Below, one piece after another: positions 1-6,657 of a DNA stretch of 11,236 nt. This DNA comes from Hepatobacter sp965661165. GTDB taxonomy: Bacteria > Pseudomonadota > Alphaproteobacteria > Holosporales > Hepatobacteraceae. The notes beneath the pieces were generated by a model that did not search any database, was not told where the DNA came from, and saw only the letters and a list, made by a program, of their open reading frames with translations. The position numbers and the translations under genes were made by a program. The stretch is taken from positions 1 to 11,236 of the forward strand of contig CBFICL010000032.1 in NCBI GenBank assembly GCA_965661165.1. Direction: 5' to 3'. The first letter of the stretch is position 1, and each line of letters starts with the position of its first letter.

Positions 1-1724
1 CGTGGCCCTATGGCTATGATATGCGCAGAACATGCTATTTTCAGGGCATCGGCGCGAAGGGGTTTTGCCTCACCCCCCCTCATCTGCGGCGCGCCCCACC
101 GCCCTTGTGGCGCACGATGTGGATGGAGCCATGGCGTGAACGCCTGACTCATGTTCTGTTTGAGGTCTTGCCCATGCCTCACGCCAGCGTGGCTGCGGCC
201 CTTCTCACAGGCCACACAACAGGCTTGCCTTCCTCTTTGCGCGCTGATTTTGCTGATGCGGGCATGGCCCATTTGCTGGCCATCTCAGGCCTTCATATGT
301 CGATTGTGGCCGGGCTTGTCTTTTTTATGGTCTATAGCCTACTCGGCCTGTGGCAACGGGCCGTGCTGTTTTGGCCCCTGCATAAAATGGCAGCGATGGC
401 CACCATTCTTGGCACGTTTCTCTATCTTCATCTCTCAGGCGTCCATATTCCTGCGACGCGTTCCTTTTTTATGACCACCATGGCCATGATAGCCCTTTTG
501 CTTGATCGATCGCCTTTATCCTTAAGGCTGGTGGCTTTTGCAGCCACCTTTATTCTTATTTTTCGTCCTGAAAACTTACTATCACCCAGTTTTCAACTCT
601 CTTTTGCAGCCGTCACCAGCCTTGTGGCGGTGTTTGAGCGAGTCAAAGCGCCCACGCGACTTCACCAGCGCTGGTTTCACACGGGCCTTTCGTGGCTGGG
701 GATCAGCCTTTTGTCTACCGTGATCGCGGGGCTGGCCACCCTCCCCTTTACAGCCGCCACCTTTCATCAGGCCACCCTGCTGGGCATGGTGGCTAACCTG
801 GTGGCCATTCCCCTCACCACCTTTGTGGTGATGCCGTTAGGGATAACCCTTATATTATGTTCACTGGTAGGCCTGGCTTCCTGGGTAGCCCCTTTCTTGA
901 CCTTGGCGCTCTCAGGGCTGATATCTATCGCTCACACCGTGGCGGCTTGGCCCCTGGCTTCTGTCACCGTGCCGGCAGGGGCGCCGTGGGCGTTGGCGCT
1001 TATCACCCTTTCAGGACTGTGGATGCTTTTATGGCAAACGCCCCTGCGCTGGCTGAGCACGCCCCTCTTATTAGTCGGGGTTTGGGCCCTGTGGACACCT
1101 CACCCCCCCCACATTTTTATGGAAAGTGAGGGCAAATGCCTGGCTTACTTTGAGACCTCAAGTCGCACCCTCTGGGCCTCATCCCTGCGCAAGGGCCGGT
1201 TCGCCCTTGATACGTGGCAAAAAGTCACAGGCGCCACAACCTTGCGCGCCTTACCGTTTCAAAGGCCTGACCCCCCCTGGCTGGGCAACGCGCATGGCTG
1301 TTTTCAGCGCACCCCCAAAGGCATCAACCTTTTACTCGCCCAAAGCACGCGTCACCTTCCCTTTTGCGGCGCGTCAGATATTGTATGCGCCCTCGAGCCG
1401 TTGCGTTTTAGATGTGAAGGAGGGCAGCAAAAACTGCGCCTCGACCGTTTTTCTGTGTGGCGTGAGGGAAGCGTGTGTGTGTGGCTTGCCCCCAACAAAA
1501 CCTTTCTCAAGCGCTCTTGTTCTGATCTTCAAGGCCGCAGGCCGTGGACATACCAGCCGCCGCTTCACAAAAAGCGCGCGCATCACAATAACAAAAAACG
1601 GCACACCCCTCATCACAAAGGGCACACCGTCTTTTTTAGACCCACAAAGATTAGGTCAATCGCGCTAACGAATCCTCAAGGCGCCGCCACCGCAAATTTG
1701 GCCACTTCTTTTGAAAAGTCATAG
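1..1724 (+). CDS. comEC: ComEC/Rec2-type DNA uptake channel, 5'-truncated by the window edge
   Basis: ComEC forms the inner-membrane channel that brings single-stranded DNA into the cytoplasm in natural transformation. The frame is open to the left edge: the codons before the first ATG (position 21) read WPYGYD and lead into RRTCYFQGIGAKGF, a stretch typical of alphaproteobacterial ComEC. The true start therefore lies outside the window and about 573 residues are visible. Counting from the ATG at 21, the conserved AHLLAISGLHMSI signature is at residues 83-95, followed by about ten hydrophobic segments to residue 360. A soluble C-terminal part ends with FSVWREGSVCVWL and GRRPW, as in alphaproteobacterial homologues. 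No metallo-beta-lactamase domain follows. A 53-residue basic, His-rich tail after GRRPWTYQPP looks added and runs 49 bases into the convergent chitinase-like gene. Family assignment is firm; competence of this organism is not shown. Confidence 0.9.
   Translation, partial: WPYGYDMRRTCYFQGIGAKGFCLTPPHLRRAPPPLWRTMWMEPWRERLTHVLFEVLPMPHASVAAALLTGHTTGLPSSLRADFADAGMAHLLAISGLHMSIVAGLVFFMVYSLLGLWQRAVLFWPLHKMAAMATILGTFLYLHLSGVHIPATRSFFMTTMAMIALLLDRSPLSLRLVAFAATFILIFRPENLLSPSFQLSFAAVTSLVAVFERVKAPTRLHQRWFHTGLSWLGISLLSTVIAGLATLPFTAATFHQATLLGMVANLVAIPLTTFVVMPLGITLILCSLVGLASWVAPFLTLALSGLISIAHTVAAWPLASVTVPAGAPWALALITLSGLWMLLWQTPLRWLSTPLLLVGVWALWTPHPPHIFMESEGKCLAYFETSSRTLWASSLRKGRFALDTWQKVTGATTLRALPFQRPDPPWLGNAHGCFQRTPKGINLLLAQSTRHLPFCGASDIVCALEPLRFRCEGGQQKLRLDRFSVWREGSVCVWLAPNKTFLKRSCSDLQGRRPWTYQPPLHKKRAHHNNKKRHTPHHKGHTVFFRPTKIRSIALTNPQGAATANLATSFEKS
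1593..1637. terminator. Possible bidirectional terminator between comEC and the chitinase-like gene
   Basis: A6 (1593-1598), a 10-base arm (1599-1608), a loop, a second arm (1620-1629) and T6 (1632-1637). Read on the minus strand the arms pair as CGG/CCG and CCC/GGG with four G-U pairs between, then U6, which would end the transcript of the gene stopping at 1676. On the plus strand the middle four positions are C-A mismatches, so termination of comEC would be weaker. The element lies inside the comEC reading frame, about 90 bases before its stop. This is read by eye; no folding energy was computed. Confidence 0.4.
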
Positions 1725-3316
1725 GGCTGGTAGTCTTCAATGCCGACCTTATCATTGGCATCACGATCAATGCTCCATCCTGACATCAACGACATGCCTT
1801 TTCCTTGGCAAAATGTATTGAGGCTGGTTTGGTTGGCCAGGGTAAACACTTTGTCGTTATCGTGTTTGCCAAACATGGGACAGGCCCCCATATGAGTCCA
1901 GATCTCATCATCCGACCACTCATCGCTGAAGACTTCCTTGATCTGCCCATGCGCAGCTTCTAACGCGACCACCGAGGCATCATAAAGATTATCACCAGAG
2001 CCCTCACCAAAATCTTTCAGAAAGCACTGCACCACGGTAGGCACCACCCCATTGTCTGACAAAAGCTTCAAGAAAATTTCACCATAGCGCGTAAAACCCT
2101 GCACGTCAGCAGAGGCCTTCACCGGCAACGTATAGATAAGCTGCGTGTCAGGACGATCTCCCATAAGCCTGACCACGGCTTCTACATGGCGTCCTAAGGC
2201 TTCGGTGTCGGCCAAAAACCCACCGGCATAGTGAAAGTCCAACGTCTTAACACCATAGTTATCAAGAATGCCTTTGTAGATATCAGTCAGTTTGTTGGCA
2301 TTCATAGACGCATTAGCGGCCGGCGGCAACCCATAAGGCCCACCAACTGAGATAGCGCTGTCAGGATAGGTGCTCAAAAACTGACGCAGATAATCTGACT
2401 CCACAGCATCACCCTCTTCATTAATGTCTGTGTTCGGATTGTAGATGACTCCATGACCCGCCCAGCAGGCTTTATCTTCACGAGCTTCAACAAATCCAGC
2501 GATCAGCGATGTCAATCCGGCTTTATCCACCATCTCCATGGCACTGATCTCTTTGGATCCCACTGCATTCACATAAGGAGCCGCTCTGCGATCAGCAGGT
2601 TCCGAACCCGATGTGGTGGTCACAAAAAGCGTTTCAGAGGCAGCTGATTTATTGCCGGCCGCATCAAACGCCAACACCGTGCATCCATAGGTCTTATCAG
2701 ATAACAAGCCAGAAATTTTTGTAGAGGTGGATACCGTGCCCATGGTGGATGAAGACGCCATATCATCGTAAGGATAGTAGGTCACGTTATAACCCACAAC
2801 GCCCACATTATCGGTGGAAGCATCCCATCTCAACACAAAACTACGGGGCTTTACATTTTCTGACACCAGTACCTGTGGAACCGTGGGCGGCTCATCATCC
2901 CCCTCGCCTGTGGCAGGATCAAAACCGTTAACCGTAAAATCTGCAGGAAGAGATGCGCTCATGCCTGTGCCATCTGAAAAGTTGAAGCCTAACTTGACGC
3001 TCTTGGCCCCCCCCGCTTTCAACGGCAAGAGTGTGTCTGAAAAATAACATACCCAGTCTGAGGGTTTGTCGTTCCTCTCTTCCTTCAGAAGAAAACCTCC
3101 CGTCCCTGTGTCTTGAACGGGTTGATACTCATGGGAAAAACCCAACTTCACATAATCTAAGTCTTGGGGGCCCAAATTTTCTACCGTTACGGAACAAGCG
3201 CGATACCACGCATCATCACCATCCCACGATGCATCGACCTTTACCACGGGATCCACAGCCTGCACCGCTGTCACGCAGCCCACAAGCATCAAAAAAACAT
3301 AAAAAACGTATAACAT
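1676..3316 (-). CDS. Secreted GH18 chitinase-like protein with degenerate catalytic motif (FN3-containing)
   Basis: Predicted exported protein of about 546 residues. In order: hydrophobic signal segment (1-20), an N-terminal domain with the WYRAC motif (about 25-131), a fibronectin III domain (about 142-236, with ASTDNVGVVGYNV) and a GH18 chitinase-like barrel (247 to about 525), recognised by the SxGG strand (ISVGGPYGLP) and the late GWSIDRD motif. GH18 enzymes need DxDxE, in which the Glu is the acid catalyst; here it reads DFHYAG at 2225-2239, so the second Asp and the Glu are replaced by His and Ala. Hydrolysis is unlikely and a glycan-binding role is inferred. ATG 3316 is preceded by GAGG at nine bases. 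An in-frame TTG at 3331 also has GAGG at nine bases, and the frame opens at a TTG at 3373. The longer starts give a basic n-region and a lipobox-like LVGC, so a lipoprotein is possible. It is paralogous to the upstream gene. Confidence 0.88.
   Translation of the reverse strand: MLYVFYVFLMLVGCVTAVQAVDPVVKVDASWDGDDAWYRACSVTVENLGPQDLDYVKLGFSHEYQPVQDTGTGGFLLKEERNDKPSDWVCYFSDTLLPLKAGGAKSVKLGFNFSDGTGMSASLPADFTVNGFDPATGEGDDEPPTVPQVLVSENVKPRSFVLRWDASTDNVGVVGYNVTYYPYDDMASSSTMGTVSTSTKISGLLSDKTYGCTVLAFDAAGNKSAASETLFVTTTSGSEPADRRAAPYVNAVGSKEISAMEMVDKAGLTSLIAGFVEAREDKACWAGHGVIYNPNTDINEEGDAVESDYLRQFLSTYPDSAISVGGPYGLPPAANASMNANKLTDIYKGILDNYGVKTLDFHYAGGFLADTEALGRHVEAVVRLMGDRPDTQLIYTLPVKASADVQGFTRYGEIFLKLLSDNGVVPTVVQCFLKDFGEGSGDNLYDASVVALEAAHGQIKEVFSDEWSDDEIWTHMGACPMFGKHDNDKVFTLANQTSLNTFCQGKGMSLMSGWSIDRDANDKVGIEDYQPYDFSKEVAKFAVAAP
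2225..2239 (-). other. Mutated GH18 active-site motif (DFHYA in place of DxDxE)
   Basis: The minus-strand codons GAC TTT CAC TAT GCC encode DFHYA, exactly where the neighbouring paralogue encodes DFDYE (4101-4115). GAC to CAC is a single-base change; a Glu codon to GCC needs two. The flanking residues (LDN-YxxKxLDF before, GGFLADT after) are the same in both proteins, so the alignment is unambiguous. Confidence 0.9.
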
Positions 3317-3477
3317 ATTGATAAACCTCAACTTTTTACACCTCAGGCCTTTTTTATCTAAAAAAGATAACAAGTCAAGATTTTTATAAAACTTTATTCA
3401 AACCGTGGTTAAAGCCTTAAAGGACATGCCCCCTTCCGCCCTTCACCGCGCATAGATCATTGTGGTTATGCAAGCAT

Positions 3478-3512
3478 AAAAAAACGGCGCACCCTTAAAA
3501 AAAGGACGCCGC
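3478..3512 (-). terminator. Rho-independent terminator of the upstream GH18 gene
   Basis: On the minus strand an outer stem CGGCG/CGCCG and an inner stem CCTT/AAGG enclose a T-rich loop, followed directly by T7 (3484 to 3478). It lies 46 bases past the stop codon at 3558. It separates transcription of the two GH18 genes, so the downstream copy probably needs its own promoter. The rest of the 3317-3557 gap holds a TATAAA-like element but no convincing -35 box. Confidence 0.85.
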
Positions 3513-3557
3513 TCATCAAATGCGACCCTGATGGTAAGCAGGGCAGCAACAATAACC

Positions 3558-5237
3558 TCAGGCTAAGGAAAATTGAGCCACTTCTTTTGAAAAATCATAG
3601 GGCTGATGGTCATTAATGCCCACCATACTCTTGGCATCACGGTCAATACTCCACCCTGACATCACAGGCATACCCTTCTCCCGACAAAAAGTGTTGAGAT
3701 TTTTTTGATTTTCCAGCGTAAAGACTTTCCCGTTGTTGTTTTTGCCAAACATCGGACATGCGCCCATGTGCCCCCAAATTTCTTGGTCACTCCACTTATG
3801 ACCAAAGGCTTTCTTCATATGGGCATGAGCACCTTCCAGGGCCAAAACAGAGGCTTCAAATAAATTATTACTTGACCCAGCTCCAAACTCCATCAACATG
3901 CATTGCACAACGTTAGGGAAAATAGCTTCTTCAGCCAAAAGAGTCAAAAAACTTTCACCATAATAATTAAACCCTTGTAATCCTGGAGATCCATCCACAG
4001 GAAGTGTATAGATGATACGTGTTGTAGGCCGATGCTCCAATAGTTTACGTATCGCCTGTGTATGGAGCATGAGTGCACTTGTGTCAGCCAGAAAGCCTCC
4101 TTCATAATCAAAATCAAGCGCTTTGATGGCATAGTTGTCCAAAATCCCCTCATAAAGGCTGCACAACTCATCTTGTGTAATCCCTTTAATAGAAGCCATC
4201 GGCAAACCAGAAGCACCACCAATAGAGATAATGCTTTCAGGGTACTCAGCAAAAAATTGGCGGAGGTAGTTTGATTTTGTTGCATCAGCTGATTGCTCTA
4301 TCCCTGTGTTAGAATCGTACACAAAAGAATAGCCTCCCCAGCAGGCTTTCTTTTCACGTGCCACCACAAATCCTGTAAATAAACCCATAACACCAGAAAG
4401 ACCGACCATAGCCGACGCATTAGGTGTGGGATAACTCAAAGCATCCACGTAAGGTAAGGCCTTTCTGCCTGTCACGTCAGGTGTTGCCCCCTCTTGGCTT
4501 GTAATCACAAAAAGCGGTTCAGAAAGATCAGATTGATTGCCCGCCCTATCAAAAGCTGACACACGACAGCTGTAAGTTTCTTCGGGCGCTAACCCCTCAA
4601 TCTTGATAGATGTCAGGGCTGTCGATACATTAAACACTGAATCTTCTTGAGAGACAGGATGATAATGAACATTATAACCCACAACGCCCACATTATCAGT
4701 TGATGGGCCCCACGCAAGCAGAAAACTGTAGGGTTTGATACTTTGTGCTTCCAAGTTCTGAGGCACAGACGGGGGTATTGTATCTTCTGTTGGAAAGTCT
4801 TCTTGATCATTAATGATGAAAGATTGAGGTGGATCTACATCATTGCCAAGACCATCTGAAAAATTAAAACCAATCTTAACGCTTTTCTTTTCACCCGCTC
4901 TGATGGGTAAGATCCAATCCGACACATACGTGGTCCAATAACTCCGCCCATCATTCATACTCTGCAGGGCAAAACTATCTGTACCCGTGTGCCGAAAGGG
5001 TTGATGCTCATAAAAAAAGCTTAATTTGACATATGACATATTTTGAGGGCCAAGATTTTTCAAAGTCACCACACATGCACGATACCACTGCCCCTCTGCT
5101 TCCCAATCTGCATGAGCTGAGACAACAGAAAGATTATCAACAGCTTCTTCCTTAAAGCCAATGCCATAAGCGCAGTGAGCCATCCCCAACACGATACAAA
5201 AAATAAACAACATAACCATAAACACCTTGACTAACAT
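3558..5237 (-). CDS. Secreted GH18 chitinase with FN3 domain, catalytic motif intact
   Basis: Predicted secreted glycosidase of about 559 residues acting on chitin or a related beta-1,4 GlcNAc polymer. Layout from ATG 5237: signal peptide with Lys4 and a long hydrophobic core (1-25, likely cut after AYG), N-terminal domain with WYRAC (about 39-144), FN3 (about 153-247, PSTDNVGVVGYNV) and a GH18 barrel (about 261-540). The barrel has YVDALSYPTP on the first strand, CWGG, ISIGGASGLP (SxGG), the full DFDYE motif at residues 375-379 and GWSIDRD near the end. The position where relatives usually have MxMDYG reads MLMEFG here, so one active-site Asp may be replaced by Glu. The frame opens at a TTG (5273), but ATG 5237 gives the better signal peptide; neither has a clear Shine-Dalgarno sequence. 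Base composition is more AT-rich than the downstream paralogue (about 45% against 54% GC on sampled lines). A promoter lies upstream and a strong terminator follows. Confidence 0.88.
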   Translation of the reverse strand: MLVKVFMVMLFIFCIVLGMAHCAYGIGFKEEAVDNLSVVSAHADWEAEGQWYRACVVTLKNLGPQNMSYVKLSFFYEHQPFRHTGTDSFALQSMNDGRSYWTTYVSDWILPIRAGEKKSVKIGFNFSDGLGNDVDPPQSFIINDQEDFPTEDTIPPSVPQNLEAQSIKPYSFLLAWGPSTDNVGVVGYNVHYHPVSQEDSVFNVSTALTSIKIEGLAPEETYSCRVSAFDRAGNQSDLSEPLFVITSQEGATPDVTGRKALPYVDALSYPTPNASAMVGLSGVMGLFTGFVVAREKKACWGGYSFVYDSNTGIEQSADATKSNYLRQFFAEYPESIISIGGASGLPMASIKGITQDELCSLYEGILDNYAIKALDFDYEGGFLADTSALMLHTQAIRKLLEHRPTTRIIYTLPVDGSPGLQGFNYYGESFLTLLAEEAIFPNVVQCMLMEFGAGSSNNLFEASVLALEGAHAHMKKAFGHKWSDQEIWGHMGACPMFGKNNNGKVFTLENQKNLNTFCREKGMPVMSGWSIDRDAKSMVGINDHQPYDFSKEVAQFSLA

Positions 5238-5311
5238 TGATTCATTTTTTGCACAAAAAAGATTAAAAATCAAAGTGTTATCGCATGTTAATGCGTCAAA
5301 CCCGTATATGC

Positions 5312-5340
5312 ATTATACACAAGGCACATTCCTGATCCAA
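5312..5340 (-). promoter_or_regulatory. Sigma-70-type promoter for the intact GH18 gene
   Basis: On the minus strand TTGGAT (5340-5335), a 17-base spacer and a perfect TATAAT (5317-5312). Predicted transcript start is near 5305, giving a leader of about 70 bases before ATG 5237. It lies downstream of the possible terminator of the preceding transcript, consistent with independent expression. The -35 box matches consensus at only three positions. Confidence 0.6.
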
Positions 5341-5372
5341 CCATGATCAAAAAATTCATACATAGCTCACCG

Positions 5373-5391
5373 AAAAAACACTGCATGAGTG
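5373..5391 (-). terminator. Possible weak terminator after atpI
   Basis: On the minus strand a short CACT/AGTG stem, extended by one G-U pair, with a five-base CATGC loop is followed by T6 (5378-5373). It lies about 70 bases past the atpI stop. The stem is short, so this is a candidate only. Apart from this and the downstream promoter, nothing else was recognised in the 5238-5457 gap. Confidence 0.35.
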
Positions 5392-5457
5392 CCGGGGTAA
5401 AAAATAAGTCAATGCACACACAACAGAACACAGGATCGATGTGCATGTTTATGAAGG

Positions 5458-5739
5458 CTAAAAAGTTTTAACGTCGTTGCGGTAGGTGCGATAAATGTTC
5501 AACAGGCCGGCAATATTGCCAAACAACAAGAACGCAATCAGGCCCCACGGATCTGAATGCAGCCACTCATCCAAAAATGTGCCCACACCATACCCCACAA
5601 GGACAGCGACCAACCACTCAAGGGCCACACGCCAGCCCAAAGAAAACCAGGCACCCCAATGAGTGTCGTGCCGCTTGGCAGGATGCCCGTTTTCTTCAAG
5701 TTTGATAATTTTTCGTTTCACGCTTTTGATCTCGATCAT
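5458..5739 (-). CDS. atpI: AtpI-type F1F0 ATP synthase assembly protein
   Basis: Small inner-membrane protein (93 residues) of the AtpI family, which helps assemble the c-ring of ATP synthase and has been linked to Mg2+ supply. A charged N-terminus (1-28) is followed by two membrane segments, about 33-56 and 64-83. The family pattern is clear: Gly-rich GYGVGTFLDEWL, then DPWGLIAFLLFGNIAGLLNIYR. ATG 5739 is chosen because GGGGA lies five bases upstream and the extra residues of the longer frame (opening at 5799) do not resemble the family. The start overlaps the end of the uracil-DNA glycosylase gene by 44 bases, suggesting translational coupling. In alphaproteobacteria atpI usually precedes atpB and the other F0 genes; here it is followed by the chitinase-like genes, so it is separated from the rest of the atp operon. 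Confidence 0.85.
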   Translation of the reverse strand: MIEIKSVKRKIIKLEENGHPAKRHDTHWGAWFSLGWRVALEWLVAVLVGYGVGTFLDEWLHSDPWGLIAFLLFGNIAGLLNIYRTYRNDVKTF

Positions 5740-6625
5740 GCCTATCCCCTGTATATGATGCGATACTATGTTTAAGTTTGAGAAAATCATGCCACGCACC
5801 TCGTTTTTGTAAAGGTGATCTCAAAAGGTACGCAGGATGAAAGGTGACAATGGTTTTTATGGGACCGGATACGTAAGGGTTTTGATACACATGAGGCTTG
5901 CCCCGCATGCGTGTGATGCCCTCTTTGGATCGCAGCAACGCACGCACGGCCGTGTTTCCCAATAATACTAATACCGCCGGACTCACCAACGCAATGTGTT
6001 TTTCAATAAGCGGCAAACAGGCGGCAATTTCTGCTGGCGTGGGCACGCGATTGCCGGGCGGACGCCATGGCACAATATTGGCAATATAAACATGGTTGCG
6101 ATCCAGCCCAATGGCGGCCAGCATCTGGTCTAAAAGCTGGCCCGATCGGCCCACAAACGGTTTGCCCTGGCGATCCTCTTCCGCGCCCGGGGCTTCGCCT
6201 ACCAGCATCACGCGGCTTTGCGGGTCACCATCTGAAAACACGGTTGTCTGCGCCGTTGCTTTTAAGTCACAACCGGCAAAGGTATCGACAAAGGCGCGCA
6301 GATCCTCAAGGGAGGCAATATCGCGCACAGATGCTTCGCCGTTCGGCACAAGAGATGAAGATGAAACGGGCAAAACTGGTGGCGTCATGACCGGCGACAC
6401 AGAAGAAGTCACCGAAGAGGGGGCCGCAGGTGAAGCCACAGGCAAGGGCAAAGACGAAGACGTCTCTGCGAAAGATGTTTGTGGATCACACGTTTGTTGA
6501 TCATGCGCAAAAGAGGCAATAGATCGTAACGAAGGCATCGGCGCACTCACCGGGAAAAAACCCTCGTCAACCCCCCACTCATGATACAGCCACAAACGAT
6601 CGGCCAAAGAAGACACCCTAGACAC
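5696..6625 (-). CDS. Uracil-DNA glycosylase, family 4-like
   Basis: Removes uracil from DNA to start base-excision repair. The protein is 309 residues. Positions 1-40 include a short conserved-looking helix (LADRLWLYHEWGVDEGFFPV), then a Pro/Ser/Thr/Val-rich linker (about 45-98), then the glycosylase domain (about 103-285). The domain has motif A GEAPGAEEDRQGKPFVG (143-159), NIVPWRPPGNRxPTPAEIAAC (183-203) and motif B HPAYLLRSP (263-271). Classical family 4 enzymes bind a 4Fe-4S cluster through four Cys; within this domain only Cys119 and Cys203 are seen. The GTG start at 6625 is supported by a G6 run five bases upstream. The gene follows the Bax-inhibitor-1 family gene by 32 bases. Its last 20 or so residues are charged, look like an extension past the usual end and are encoded in the overlap with atpI. 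Some members of this group carry automatic annotations as phage SPO1 DNA-polymerase-related proteins. Confidence 0.9.
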   Translation of the reverse strand: MSRVSSLADRLWLYHEWGVDEGFFPVSAPMPSLRSIASFAHDQQTCDPQTSFAETSSSLPLPVASPAAPSSVTSSVSPVMTPPVLPVSSSSLVPNGEASVRDIASLEDLRAFVDTFAGCDLKATAQTTVFSDGDPQSRVMLVGEAPGAEEDRQGKPFVGRSGQLLDQMLAAIGLDRNHVYIANIVPWRPPGNRVPTPAEIAACLPLIEKHIALVSPAVLVLLGNTAVRALLRSKEGITRMRGKPHVYQNPYVSGPIKTIVTFHPAYLLRSPLQKRGAWHDFLKLKHSIASYTGDRHDRDQKRETKNYQT

Positions 6626-6657
6626 GCGAGCCCCCCATGCTGGTCACAAGCAATGGA

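Noticed and set aside
1126..1668. Alternative plus-strand frame of 180 codons, considered as a sign of a frameshift in comEC
   Set aside because: The main frame keeps ComEC-like motifs (WREGSVCVWL, GRRPW) to the end, so no frameshift is needed.
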